Below, piece after piece: positions 39,527-48,617 of a stretch of 64,000 nucleotides of DNA. This stretch comes from Niveibacterium sp. SC-1 (GTDB taxonomy: Bacteria > Pseudomonadota > Gammaproteobacteria > Burkholderiales > Rhodocyclaceae), in contig NZ_CP151275.1 in NCBI RefSeq assembly GCF_038235435.1, positions 1,984,001 through 2,048,000 on the forward strand, in the 5' to 3' direction. The position numbers and the translations under genes are program-made. The notes under the pieces were generated by a model, which saw only the letters and a list, made by a program, of their open reading frames with translations, had not been told where the DNA came from and searched no databases. How positions within the stretch are numbered: position 1 is the first letter of the stretch; the number at the start of each line of letters is the position of its first letter.

Positions 39527-41011
39527 CTAGGGGTGGCGGAGCCGCCTTTCCGCCAGGCGGAAGAGGCCGTCGATCAGCAGGGCCAGGACCGCCGCGGGAA
39601 TCGCACCGGCCAGCAGCATCTGGTGATCGTTGACCGCGAGCCCGATGGTGATCCGCTCACCCAGGCCGCCAGCGCCGATGAAGGCGGCGATGGTGGCGGT
39701 GCCGACGCCGATCACCGCCGCACTGCGAATGCCGGCAAGGATGACGGCGCCCGCCAGCGGGAGCTCGATGTAATGCAGGATCTGGGCGCGGCCGAGGCCC
39801 AGCGCCTGGGCCGCGGTCTTGAGCCCGGCAGGGACTTCGCGCAGGCCGGCCACGGTGTTCGCGACGATGGGCAGCAGGGCATAGAGGAAGAGCGCGGCCA
39901 GCGCCGGAAGCGTGCCGATGCGTCCGAACACCGGGATCAGCACGGCCAGCAGCGCGAGCGACGGTATGGTCTGCAGCACGCCGACCGCGGCGAGCAGGAC
40001 ACCGCCCGCGGCGCTCTCCGCGGCGAGGACGCCCAGCGGGATGCCGATCGCACAGGCGGCCACTACCGAAAGGAAGACCAGCATCAGGTGTTGCAGGGTC
40101 AGGCGTGCGAGATCGGGGCCGAACATCTTGTCGGCCCAGCTCGAAGCGCCGGACTTGGGCGACGCGCTGCCGGCCAGGAACTGCCGCGCCACGTCGGCGA
40201 AGCTGCGGCCATCGAGCTCGGCCTGCGCGTTGAGCCGGATCATGGTGTCGGCATCGATGCGCCCGGCCAGTTGCTGCAGCGCAGCCCAGGCCTGCGGCGC
40301 GCGTTGCGCCGCATCGAGCCGGTAGAGGATGAGCGCCTCGTAGCGCGGGAAGTAGCCGCGGTCGTCCTCCAGCACGCGCAGGTGGTAGCGCGCGATCTTG
40401 GCGTCGGTGGAATAGATGTCGATCGCGTCGACCTGGCCGTTGGCAACGGCCTCGTAGGCGATGCCGTGGTCAAGGCCGGTCGGTGTCTGCGGCAGGCCAT
40501 AGCGCTGCGCGAGTCCCGGCCAGCCGTCCGCACGGCCGAGGAATTCGTGCGAGATGCCGAAGCGCGTTTCGCGATGCGTGGCCAGGTCGCCGATCCGCTT
40601 GAGCTGCTGGTCGTGCGCTTTCTGTTCGGAGACCGCGATCGCGTAAGTGTTGTTGAAACCCAGCGGCACCGCGACGCCCAGGCCCATCGGTGCGAGCTCG
40701 CGATTGAGCGCGTCGAGACTCGCGCCGGCCTTCTCATGGCGGAGGATCTCCAGCTCCAGCGTGCCGGTGTATTCAGGGTAGAGATCGATGCTGCCCTGGC
40801 GCAGGGCGTTGAACACGACCGTGGTGTTGCCCAGTCCCTGCACATGTTGTGCGGGGCCGAAGCGGGCTGCGGTCTGGGTCAGGATCTCGCCCAGCACATA
40901 GGACTCGGTGAATCGCTTGGAGCCCACGCGCAGGCCGGGCTCCGCAGCCCACGCGCTGCTAGATGCGAGCAGTGCGCCCGCGAGCGCCGCCCAACCGACG
41001 AGCGCCCGCAT
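39527..41011 (-). CDS. Glycine-betaine/ergothioneine-type ABC transporter: binding protein-permease fusion
   Basis: This 494-residue fusion has a signal peptide (MRALVGWAALAGALLASSSA) and an OpuAC/ProX-type substrate-binding domain (about 25-300; GSKRFTESYVLGEIL, then DLYPEYTGTLE). A ProW-like permease follows (about 310-490) with six hydrophobic segments and an EAA-like loop (GLREVPAGLKTAAQALGLGR). Family members import quaternary amines. Fusions described as EgtU import ergothioneine, but usually with permease first; here the order is binding protein first. It lies 58 bp downstream of egtD on the same strand. No ATPase gene is in the window. Substrate by inference only. Confidence 0.75.
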   Translation of the reverse strand: MRALVGWAALAGALLASSSAWAAEPGLRVGSKRFTESYVLGEILTQTAARFGPAQHVQGLGNTTVVFNALRQGSIDLYPEYTGTLELEILRHEKAGASLDALNRELAPMGLGVAVPLGFNNTYAIAVSEQKAHDQQLKRIGDLATHRETRFGISHEFLGRADGWPGLAQRYGLPQTPTGLDHGIAYEAVANGQVDAIDIYSTDAKIARYHLRVLEDDRGYFPRYEALILYRLDAAQRAPQAWAALQQLAGRIDADTMIRLNAQAELDGRSFADVARQFLAGSASPKSGASSWADKMFGPDLARLTLQHLMLVFLSVVAACAIGIPLGVLAAESAAGGVLLAAVGVLQTIPSLALLAVLIPVFGRIGTLPALAALFLYALLPIVANTVAGLREVPAGLKTAAQALGLGRAQILHYIELPLAGAVILAGIRSAAVIGVGTATIAAFIGAGGLGERITIGLAVNDHQMLLAGAIPAAVLALLIDGLFRLAERRLRHP

Positions 41012-41069
41012 GGTCGCGGCAGCCCGTGACCGCCGCGACGACGGCGCGCTTCGGACTGCCCGCACCGCC

Positions 41070-42035
41070 TCAGTGCGGCGCATCCAGCCAGTGCAGGCTG
41101 AACAGATGGTCCGGATCGCACCACACGCGCCCCGGCCGGAAGCCGGCCGCCACCGCAAGCGCGCGGAAACCCTCGACGCTGAACTTGTGCGAGTTCTCGG
41201 TGTGGAGCGAATCGCCTTCTTGCAAGGGGAAGCGGAGATCACCGATCCGCAGCACCTGTGGGCGCATGTTGATCAGGTGCATCTCGATGCGCTGGAGCAA
41301 GGGGTTGTAGAAGGCGTAGTGAGCGAAAGCCTCCGCATCCAGCTCCGCGTCCAGCTCGCGCTGCGCACGCTCCAGCAGGTTGCGGTTGAAGGCGGCGGTG
41401 ATGCCGGCCGCGTCGTTGTAGGCGGCGTGCAGCACGGCAGGGTCCTTGACCAGATCCACGCCGATCAGCATGCCGCCGCCACGTAGCAGCACGGCGGCCT
41501 GGCGCAGGAAGCGCTGGGCTTCATCCGGCGTGAAGTTGCCGATGCTCGAACCCGGGAAGAAGCCGACGCGGCGGCCGTCCACCGGCAGACTGGGCAGTGC
41601 GATCGGCCGGGTGAAGTCACCCACGACCGGATGGATCGCGATGCTCGGGTAGTCCTTCTTCAGTTCGGCGCTGGCGGCCAGCAGATGCTCACCGGAGATA
41701 TCGATCGGCAGGAAACGACGTGCGGTGGGTAGCGCGTCGAGCAACAGGCGGATCTTGAGCACCGAACCCGCGCCGAACTCGATGATGTCGGCGTGCTCGC
41801 CGACGCATTCGGCAATCTCGCTGGCGTGTCGGCGCAGCAGCCCGATCTCCGTGCGCGTCGGGTAGTACTCGGGCAGGCCGCAGATCTGGTCGAACAGCGC
41901 CGAGCCCTTTGCATCGTAGAAGAACTTCGGGGAGATCGTGCGCGGGCGACTGGAGAAGGCCTCCACCAGCGCATTGCCGAAATCACCGAGGTCACGTTCG
42001 CGCGAGGCGAGCTTGGCAAGGGTGGCGGTCTTCAT
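41070..42035 (-). CDS. egtD: L-histidine N(alpha)-methyltransferase EgtD
   Basis: EgtD trimethylates L-histidine to hercynine with S-adenosylmethionine, the first step of ergothioneine synthesis. The 321-residue protein has the SAM motif IIEFGAGSVLKIRLLL and the family segments FYDAKGSALFDQICGLPEYY and FFPGSSIGNF. Its ATG overlaps the egtB stop by four bases, so both are translated together. The length matches known EgtD proteins. Confidence 0.92.
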   Translation of the reverse strand: MKTATLAKLASRERDLGDFGNALVEAFSSRPRTISPKFFYDAKGSALFDQICGLPEYYPTRTEIGLLRRHASEIAECVGEHADIIEFGAGSVLKIRLLLDALPTARRFLPIDISGEHLLAASAELKKDYPSIAIHPVVGDFTRPIALPSLPVDGRRVGFFPGSSIGNFTPDEAQRFLRQAAVLLRGGGMLIGVDLVKDPAVLHAAYNDAAGITAAFNRNLLERAQRELDAELDAEAFAHYAFYNPLLQRIEMHLINMRPQVLRIGDLRFPLQEGDSLHTENSHKFSVEGFRALAVAAGFRPGRVWCDPDHLFSLHWLDAPH

Positions 42036-43312
42036 TCGTCGCGCGCCAGGCGGATGCCGGAGAACTGCCAGCGCGCGGCCGGCGGGAAGAAATTGCGATA
42101 GCTCGCACGGATGTGCCCGGGCGGCGTGGCGCAGCTGCCACCGCGCAAGACGAGTTGTCCGACCATGAATTTTCCGTTGTATTCGCCCGCCGCACCCGAG
42201 AAGGGACGGAAGCCGGGGTAGGGGTCATAGGAAGAGCGGGTCCATTCCCACACATCGCCGTAGAGCTGGGCCAGGCCAGCTTCGTGGGGGTCCGCAGGCG
42301 TCGGATGCAGTGCGTCGTCGAGCAGATGGCCGCGCGGCGCCTGCGTCGCGGCGGCGACCTCCCATTCGGTCTCCGTCGGTAGCCGCGCACCGGCCCAGGC
42401 GGCATAGGCCGCGGCTTCATAGAAGCTCACATGGCAGACCGGCTCGTTGCCGATCACCGGTCGCTGGCCACGCAGGGTGAAGACTTGCCAGTGACCCGCT
42501 TCGTCCTGCTCCCAGTAGAGGGGTGCCTGCCAGCCCTGCGCCTTGACCATCGCCCAGCCGTCGGAGAGCCAGAACTCGGGACGGCGGTAGCCGTCGTCCT
42601 CGATGAAGGCGAGGTACTCGGCGCAGCTCACCAGCCGGTTCGCCAGCGCGTAGGGATGCAACAGCACGCGATGCCGCGGGGTCTCGTTGTCGAAGGCGAA
42701 GCCTTCATCCGCATGGCCGATCTCGGCCCCGCCGTGGGCGCACGAGACCCAGCGCAGCGGCGCCGGCTCGCCCGCCGCGAGCGGTACCGGAGGCCGATAG
42801 GCCGGCCGCAAGATGTTGCGCGAGAACAGATGCTTGATATCGGTGAGCAACAGCTCCTGATGCTGTTCCTCATGGCTGAGCCCGAGCTGCAGGAGGGGGG
42901 CGACTGCCTGCGTGGCGTGCGGACTTTCCAGCAGTGCATGCATCGCCGCATCCACATGCGCGCGGTAGGCGTGCACCGACTCCAGCGAGGGCCGCGTGAG
43001 CAGGCCACGTTCGGGCCGCGCATGCCGCGGTCCGAGCGACTCGTAATAGGAGTTGAAGAGGTAATGGAAGGCGGGATCGAAGACCTGGTAGTCGGGCAGG
43101 TGTTCTTTCAGGATCACCGTTTCGAAGAACCAGGTCGTGTGGGCGAGATGCCACTTGGTCGGACTGGCGTCGGGCATGGACTGGACGCACTGGTCCTCGG
43201 GCGAGAGCGGTGCGGCGAGCGCCATGCTGCGGGCCCGCACTGCGTCGTATTGCTGGATGTCCTGGGGCCGGTCCTGTGCCAGGTCGGCGCGGAGGGCTTC
43301 GCGAATCGGCAC
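42032..43312 (-). CDS. egtB: Ergothioneine biosynthesis sulfoxide synthase EgtB
   Basis: EgtB is the non-haem iron enzyme that joins hercynine to a thiol. The 426-residue protein has an N-terminal DinB-like domain with the HX3HXE iron motif (HEEQHQE) and a C-terminal FGE-sulfatase domain (LPTETEWEVAA, GDVWEWTRSSYDPYPGF). I chose a GTG start because AAAGGAG lies six bases upstream; an upstream ATG would add 35 atypical residues. No egtA or egtC is nearby, so cysteine may be the thiol donor, as in other EgtC-less bacteria. Confidence 0.92.
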   Translation of the reverse strand: MPIREALRADLAQDRPQDIQQYDAVRARSMALAAPLSPEDQCVQSMPDASPTKWHLAHTTWFFETVILKEHLPDYQVFDPAFHYLFNSYYESLGPRHARPERGLLTRPSLESVHAYRAHVDAAMHALLESPHATQAVAPLLQLGLSHEEQHQELLLTDIKHLFSRNILRPAYRPPVPLAAGEPAPLRWVSCAHGGAEIGHADEGFAFDNETPRHRVLLHPYALANRLVSCAEYLAFIEDDGYRRPEFWLSDGWAMVKAQGWQAPLYWEQDEAGHWQVFTLRGQRPVIGNEPVCHVSFYEAAAYAAWAGARLPTETEWEVAAATQAPRGHLLDDALHPTPADPHEAGLAQLYGDVWEWTRSSYDPYPGFRPFSGAAGEYNGKFMVGQLVLRGGSCATPPGHIRASYRNFFPPAARWQFSGIRLARDE

Positions 43313-43637
43313 TGCTGGCTCCTTTCCGGGTTGAGGCCGGTGAACGGCTGAACTGGAACGGCAGAACTGCAGGGTGAAACGGGACCGAGCGTGACGGATC
43401 GAACGCCGGGTAGGCATTCGCGAGGCAGGGGCGCGGGTGGCGCCAAGGCAAGGTCGGACCCGGGTGGCAGCTGGCGGGTTCCGGACTTTGCAGACCAGAA
43501 ACCCAGTGTCTGCCTGCGGACGCCGCTTTGTCCAGCCGCTTTGTCCCGACTCCGGCCGACGCAGCCTGCGGCGGCTTTGTTGCGCGCGCGTTACGAAGGG
43601 CCTGCGAGGAGCGGTGCAGGGGCCGCCCTGGGGCTGA
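43313..43637. other. Intergenic region between VOC gene and egtB
   Basis: This stretch is entirely GC-rich with no convincing gene or terminator. Several frames run through it on both strands, but they lack ribosome-binding sites and domain features. It should contain the egtBD promoter, but I cannot place one with confidence. Confidence 0.4.
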
Positions 43638-44024
43638 TCAGGGGCCGTGCTCCTCGTGCAGGCAGAGGATGTTGCCCTCGGTGTCCTTGAACCAGGCGGC
43701 GCGCTCGGCGCCGAGTTCGCAGATGTGGTCGACCGTCAGGAGCCCGGGCAGGTTGTAGTCCTCGAAGACCACGCCGCGTGCCGCCAGCTCCGTGACGCAG
43801 CGGTGGATGTCGTGGACTTCGAAACTCAGTGCCGTGTGTTCGGCACGGGTGCCGCCGTCCTTGGGGAAGAGCGCGAGCGTGGTGGCGCCGCAGTGGTAGC
43901 TGTATTTGCCATCCGCCTGGGCCTCCCCGGCGGAAAGGCCCAGGCTGTGCTCGTAGAAGTCGCGGGCGCGGGCGAGATCGATGACCGGGAGCATCACGGT
44001 CACCGGCGCGGCGGAAAGCTGCAT
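43638..44024 (-). CDS. VOC-family (glyoxalase-like) protein
   Basis: This 128-residue protein has the two-part VOC fold of glyoxalase/bleomycin-resistance proteins (VMLPVIDLARARDFYEHSLGL near the start, AWFKDTEGNILCLHEEH at the end). The metal-site glutamate lies near the end. The start is the ATG with a perfect AAGGAGG six bases upstream. The substrate is unknown; such proteins may be isomerases, dioxygenases or binding proteins. Its stop lies about 325 bp from egtB on the same strand. Confidence 0.8.
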   Translation of the reverse strand: MQLSAAPVTVMLPVIDLARARDFYEHSLGLSAGEAQADGKYSYHCGATTLALFPKDGGTRAEHTALSFEVHDIHRCVTELAARGVVFEDYNLPGLLTVDHICELGAERAAWFKDTEGNILCLHEEHGP

Positions 44025-44058
44025 GGCAGGCCTCCTTGGAAGTTGCGGCATCTTCCAG

Positions 44059-45435
44059 TCAAGACCAGCGCAGCGGTCCGCTCAAGCACTGAACGCGAAG
44101 CAGGTCCTCGTCGAGGCCGAAGAGGCTGGGCGGCTTGACGCCGAGGTCGCGCAGGATGGTGCGGGCGGCCTCCAGGCCGGAGCGTACGGCGCCCTCCAGC
44201 GTGGCGGGGTAATCGGAGGCCACGTAGTCGCCGGCGAGCAGCAGGTTCTTGACTGGCGTGCGCGAGATTGGCCGGAAGACGCCCGGTTCGCAGGCGAAGG
44301 TGGCACGCTTTTCAGTGATGACCTTGGACCAGACCGGCGCAGGAATGCGCACATGCTGGGCCGCGAAGAGCTTCTCCAGTTCGGCGTGCGCCTGCAGGGC
44401 CGTGTCTTCGCGGCTGAGGCCCTTGCCGGCCGCGCTCACCACGCCCGCCAGCAGCCCGCTGGGACCGCCGAGCTGGCCGCGGTCGAAGATCCACTGCAGC
44501 AGGCCTTCGCTCTGCGCAATCATCGGCTGGGGCAGGGCGAGCGGTGGATCGTAGGCGAGATAGACCGTGGTGATCGCTTCGTAGGGGATCTCGGCCAGCT
44601 GGGCGCGCAGGCGTTCGAGTTCGCTGAAATCCTGGGTCAGCGTGGGTACCTGCCAGGGACCGGTGGCGATCACGGTGTGGGAATAGCGGCGGTCCCAGGG
44701 GTCGCCTTCCAGAGCAAAACCGTATTCATCGCGGCTGATCCGGCGGATGCTGGTGGCGGTGTGCACCGTCTGGCCCTGGCGCGAGAGGTAGAGCGTCGCG
44801 GGTACCGGGAAGAGCTCGGTCAGGTCGACCTTGGGGATCAGCATCTCCGAAGCGCTGGCCGAGGCCGCCACGCTGTCGCGCAGCACGTTGGCGAAGACCT
44901 GGGCCGAGGCGCGCGCCGCGGGGGTGTTGAGTGCGGCCAGGCACAGCGGCTCCCACACCAAGGTCCGCAGTCGCGTGGTCTGCTGGGTGCGGCGCAGCAG
45001 TTCGCTGACCGAGCAGTCGCCGTTGAGTACGAAGCGACAGGCCTTGAGTTCGCGTAGCAGGCGGATCGCCGCGAAGCGGTCGGCCCAGGTGAGGCCCTTG
45101 GCCCGCAGCAGGCCGACGGCCAGGTGCAGCGGGGCGGGCAGGCGCGCGGCTTCCAGGTGCAGCTCGCCCGGTACATGGATGAAGAAAGGGCGGCTGTAGA
45201 GACGCTTGGGGCTGACCTTGAGCAGCCGCATCATCCGCAAGGTCTCGGTGTAGGCACCGATCAGCAGATGCTGGCCGTTGTCGATCCGCCAGCCGTCCTT
45301 CTCGACCACACGGGCACGGCCGCCGAGGACCTGCGCGCTTTCGAAGACCGCGACGGATTGCTCCGCGCGGGCCAGCTCGACGGCGCAGGCAAGCCCGGCC
45401 CAGCCGCCGCCGATGACTGCAATCTGCGGGCTCAT
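44059..45435 (-). CDS. hpnE: Hydroxysqualene dehydroxylase HpnE-like FAD amine oxidase
   Basis: This 458-residue flavoprotein has an N-terminal dinucleotide-binding motif (QIAVIGGGWAGLACAVELA), a KDGWRIDNGQHLLIGAY segment, and a C-terminal FAD end (NLLLAGDYVASDYPATLEGA, then RSGLEAA). This pattern is that of HpnE/squalene-associated desaturase-like proteins, which reduce hydroxysqualene to squalene for hopanoid synthesis. The ATG overlaps the stop of the Nudix gene. Other hopanoid genes are not in the window, so another desaturase role remains possible. Confidence 0.75.
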   Translation of the reverse strand: MSPQIAVIGGGWAGLACAVELARAEQSVAVFESAQVLGGRARVVEKDGWRIDNGQHLLIGAYTETLRMMRLLKVSPKRLYSRPFFIHVPGELHLEAARLPAPLHLAVGLLRAKGLTWADRFAAIRLLRELKACRFVLNGDCSVSELLRRTQQTTRLRTLVWEPLCLAALNTPAARASAQVFANVLRDSVAASASASEMLIPKVDLTELFPVPATLYLSRQGQTVHTATSIRRISRDEYGFALEGDPWDRRYSHTVIATGPWQVPTLTQDFSELERLRAQLAEIPYEAITTVYLAYDPPLALPQPMIAQSEGLLQWIFDRGQLGGPSGLLAGVVSAAGKGLSREDTALQAHAELEKLFAAQHVRIPAPVWSKVITEKRATFACEPGVFRPISRTPVKNLLLAGDYVASDYPATLEGAVRSGLEAARTILRDLGVKPPSLFGLDEDLLRVQCLSGPLRWS

Positions 45436-45983
45436 GAGGCGGCGATGTGAGAGGGCGTACGGATATCGGCGACGTGGAAACGGAAACGCCGTTCGCGACG
45501 GTCTTCGAAGTAGAAGCGCAGGGTCATCGCGACCGAGCGGAAAGCCAGTTCGTCCCACGGGATCTCTTCCTCGCGGAAGAGACGGACCTCAAGGGATTCC
45601 TCGCCTGGCGCAAAGTCCAGGTCGAGGAGACGTGCGCGATAGAGCATGTGGACCTGGCTGATGTGCGCCACGTTGATCAGCGAGTACAGGTCTCCGACCT
45701 CGATCCGGGCGCAGGCTTCTTCCGCGGTTTCGCGGGCGGCGGCCTCGGCAGTGGTTTCGTCGTTTTCCATGAAACCGGCGGGCAGCGTCCATTTGCCGTG
45801 GCGCGGTTCGATCGCCCGGCGGCACAGCAGGATCTGGTCCTCCCATTCCGGAATCGCCCCCACCACCATCTTGGGATTGCTGTAGTGGATGGTGCCGCAA
45901 GCCTCGCAGACATGGCGTGGCAAGTGGTCTCCGGCAGGGATGCGCAGCGCGACTTTCGCGCCACAGACGGAACAGAAGTTCAT
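45432..45983 (-). CDS. Nudix hydrolase with N-terminal zinc ribbon
   Basis: The 183-residue protein has a zinc-ribbon (CSVCG ... CEACG) in the first 40 residues, then a Nudix box, GFMENDETTAEAAARETAEE, which holds the catalytic glutamates for Mg2+-dependent hydrolysis of nucleoside diphosphate derivatives. This arrangement is similar to NudC-type or ADP-ribose pyrophosphatase-like enzymes; the substrate is not clear. The stop overlaps the hpnE-like ATG by four bases, so they share an operon. Confidence 0.85.
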   Translation of the reverse strand: MNFCSVCGAKVALRIPAGDHLPRHVCEACGTIHYSNPKMVVGAIPEWEDQILLCRRAIEPRHGKWTLPAGFMENDETTAEAAARETAEEACARIEVGDLYSLINVAHISQVHMLYRARLLDLDFAPGEESLEVRLFREEEIPWDELAFRSVAMTLRFYFEDRRERRFRFHVADIRTPSHIAAS

Positions 45984-46152
45984 CGCGGGCTGGGGGTGGA
46001 ACGACCCGCCGGAGATGGCGGGTCCGAGTCAGGGCGGGATTCTAGCTCGTCCTCAAGTTCCCGGTTTTGCAGCCGTAAGCCGGAATATCCAAAGCCGTTC
46101 AGGATCGCCGCCCGTTGCAGGCAAGTTGCCGCAACGAGTTTGCGAAGCTGCC

Positions 46153-48111
46153 ATGTACCCACCACTGGATTTCGCCCGCTTCGAGCAGCTCAAGACCACC
46201 GGCGACCTGCCTTCGCCGCAGGGGGTCGCGATGGCCATTATGCGAGCCACCCAGGCGGAGGACGTGTCCATGGCCGAGCTCGGCCACATCATCCGTTCCG
46301 ATCCGGCCTTCTCCGGGCGCCTGATCAAGGCTGCGAACGGCTTGCAGGGTTACGGCCGCCGCGCGGTCGCCTCGGTACAGGACGCCCTGCTGATCCTTGG
46401 CCTGCCTGCGGTGCGCAATCTGGCGCTCGGCTTCTCCCTCCTGGGCCGTTACCGCGGCGGGGCTTGCGCCGCCTTCGACTACGAACACTACTGGTCGGGT
46501 TCGGTGCTGTGCGCCGTCGCGATGCAGAAGCTTGCCCAGCGCACCCGCGTTGCGCCGGCTGACGAGGCCTATTGCATCGGCCTGCTTGCACGCGTGGGCG
46601 AGCTCGCGCTGGCGACGCTGTTCCCCGCGGAGTTCGGTGCCCTCCTGGGTTCTGTTGCTGCCGGCGACGCCGAAAGCCTTGCCCGTGCGGAACAAGAGGC
46701 TTTTGCGATGACCCACCGCGAACTGGGTGGGGCGATGCTCGCCGACTGGGGCGTGCCGCGCGTCTTCGCCGAGGCCGTGGTTCGCCATGAAGTTCCCGTC
46801 CTGCTCGAAGAGGGGGCAGGCCGCGAACAGACGCTGGTGGTTGCGCTCAACCTTGCCCGCGCCATTGCCGAGCTGTGTTCTGCCAGCCGGGAAGATCGCA
46901 TTGCCCGCTTGCCGGCGCTGCAGGAGAAGGCACGCGCGTTACGCATCGAGCCGCAGGATCTCCACGAGCTGTGCGACGAAGCGGCGCGCGACTGGCTGGA
47001 GTGGGGCGTGCTCTTGCAGCTCCCGACGGCGAATCTGGAGTCATTCGCTACGCTCAGCGCAGCCCGGCCCGCGGTGGTGCCCGCCGACGAGCCTGACCAG
47101 GGCGCGACGGCTGGCAGGGACGCGCGCCTGCGGATCCTGGTGGCCGATGCGGATGCCGAGGTCCGGCGTGCGGTACGAGCCGTGCTGGAAGATGCCGGCC
47201 ATGAAGTCCAGGAAGCCGCCAATGCGCAGGACGCGGTCGACATGGCCATGATGGTGCAGCCGCACATGATGATCGTGGACTGGGGCGCCGAAGAGGATCG
47301 CGGGCTCAAGGTCGTGCAGCATCTGCGCCAGACGCGCCCGGGCCGCAGCATCTACGTGCTGCTGCTCACGGGGCACGAGAACGAGCAGCGTCTGGTCGAG
47401 GCCTTCGAATGTGGCGTCGATGACTTCATGACCAAGCCGGTCAACCCGCGCGTGCTGCTCGCCCGGATGCGGGCCGCGCTGCGCGTGGTCAAGCTGCATG
47501 AGGAGATCGAGCGCGACCGGGAAGAGATCCGCCACGTCGCGGCCGAGCTGGCGGTGTCCAACCGCCGCCTGCAGGAGGTTGCGCTGTCGGACCCGCTGAC
47601 GGGCTTCCCCAATCGCCGCTACCTGGAGGAGCGCCTGCTCGCCGAATGGGCGTCGTCGCTGCGCAACGAACGCCCGCTGGCCGTACTGCTGGTGGATGTG
47701 GACGAATTCAAGCTGATCAACGACACCTATGGGCACGATGTCGGCGATGCGGTACTCAAGAGTGCGGCGCTGTCGATCAAGAACGGCCTGCGCTCGCACG
47801 ATGTGATCGCGCGCACCGGCAGCGACGAGTTCGTCGTGATCTGCCCCGATACGTCGATGGCGGGCGCGGAACACATGGCCAACCGGATCCGCAGCCTGGT
47901 CGAGCAGAGCACCGTGACCTCCGGCAGGTTGCAACTGCGAGTGACCGTGAGCGTGGGTGTTGCCACCCGCGAACTGGGCGTGTCGACACCTGAACTTTTG
48001 TTAAAGCACGCCGATCAGGCGCTTCACGCCTCGAAGAAGGCGGGACGCAATCGCGTCTCCAGCATCCAGGAACGCCACGTCAGCGAGGTCGGAAGCGCCG
48101 TAAGGCATTGA
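46153..48111 (+). CDS. HDOD-REC-GGDEF signalling protein
   Basis: This 652-residue protein combines an HDOD domain (about 15-205; DLPSPQGVAMAIMRATQAED), a divergent receiver domain (about 325-445; phospho-aspartate likely in MMIVDWGAEE) and a GGDEF diguanylate cyclase domain (about 476-640). The active site reads GSDEF instead of GGDEF, and an RSHD inhibitory site lies five residues before it. The RxxD site argues for real c-di-GMP regulation, though the G-to-S change may lower activity. It precedes flhDC by 175 bp on the same strand. The ATG follows the last in-frame start that gives family-like sequence. Confidence 0.85.
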   Translation: MYPPLDFARFEQLKTTGDLPSPQGVAMAIMRATQAEDVSMAELGHIIRSDPAFSGRLIKAANGLQGYGRRAVASVQDALLILGLPAVRNLALGFSLLGRYRGGACAAFDYEHYWSGSVLCAVAMQKLAQRTRVAPADEAYCIGLLARVGELALATLFPAEFGALLGSVAAGDAESLARAEQEAFAMTHRELGGAMLADWGVPRVFAEAVVRHEVPVLLEEGAGREQTLVVALNLARAIAELCSASREDRIARLPALQEKARALRIEPQDLHELCDEAARDWLEWGVLLQLPTANLESFATLSAARPAVVPADEPDQGATAGRDARLRILVADADAEVRRAVRAVLEDAGHEVQEAANAQDAVDMAMMVQPHMMIVDWGAEEDRGLKVVQHLRQTRPGRSIYVLLLTGHENEQRLVEAFECGVDDFMTKPVNPRVLLARMRAALRVVKLHEEIERDREEIRHVAAELAVSNRRLQEVALSDPLTGFPNRRYLEERLLAEWASSLRNERPLAVLLVDVDEFKLINDTYGHDVGDAVLKSAALSIKNGLRSHDVIARTGSDEFVVICPDTSMAGAEHMANRIRSLVEQSTVTSGRLQLRVTVSVGVATRELGVSTPELLLKHADQALHASKKAGRNRVSSIQERHVSEVGSAVRH

Positions 48112-48141
48112 TTTGGCGCCTCTCTGCGGACTTGGTACTTC

Positions 48142-48164
48142 CGTGTAGGAAAAACTCCTACGCG
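48142..48164 (+). other. Hairpin between GGDEF gene and flhD
   Basis: CGTGTAGGA pairs with TCCTACGCG (one G-U pair) around AAAAC. It follows the upstream stop by 30 bp without a T-run, so it may be a weak terminator or a leader structure of flhD. It contains AGGA, as in CsrA-binding hairpins. Confidence 0.35.
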
Positions 48165-48250
48165 GGGCTTGGCGTTTTTCCTGAGCCCTTTTTCCGACAG
48201 AGACCGACTCAAGTTCCAAAACTGGCAGCGTTACTGTTCGCCTCACTGAA

Positions 48251-48271
48251 ATCCCGCATTCATGGCGGGAT
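48251..48271 (+). promoter_or_regulatory. Hairpin directly before the flhD ribosome-binding site
   Basis: ATCCCGC and GCGGGAT form a seven-base-pair stem with the loop ATTCATG. The stem ends two bases before the GGAGG ribosome-binding site of flhD. A structure this close can influence ribosome access, so post-transcriptional control is plausible. No experimental support is available. Confidence 0.4.
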
Positions 48272-48286
48272 ATGGAGGCCTCAATC

Positions 48287-48607
48287 ATGCGCGCTACTGC
48301 CCAGCTCTCGGAAGAAGTTCGCGATCTGAATCTGTCGTATCTCATGCTGGCCCAGCGCCTGCTGTCCGAGGACCGCCAGGCGGCGATGTTCCGGCTCGGC
48401 GTCGGTGAAGATGCGGCGGACGTCCTGGCTTCCCTTTCGCCGGCGCAGGTATTGCGCATGGCTTCGAGCGGCATGCTGCTTTGCCAGATGCGCTTCAGTG
48501 ACGACATGTTGCTGGGCCTGCTCTCCAGCCACGAGCGCGAGCCTGGCATCGCCAGCATCCATGCGGCCATCGTGGCCGCCGGCCGCCCGGTCGAGAACCT
48601 CGCGTAA
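48287..48607 (+). CDS. flhD: Flagellar transcriptional activator FlhD
   Basis: FlhD, with FlhC, is the master activator of flagellar genes. The 106-residue protein has the family signature LNLSYLMLAQRLLSEDRQAA and FRLGVGEDAADVLASLSP. The chosen ATG has GGAGG eight bases upstream; an ATG 15 bases earlier would put the ribosome-binding site inside the coding region. flhC follows ten bases later. Confidence 0.92.
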   Translation: MRATAQLSEEVRDLNLSYLMLAQRLLSEDRQAAMFRLGVGEDAADVLASLSPAQVLRMASSGMLLCQMRFSDDMLLGLLSSHEREPGIASIHAAIVAAGRPVENLA

Positions 48608-48617
48608 AGGCGCCGCC

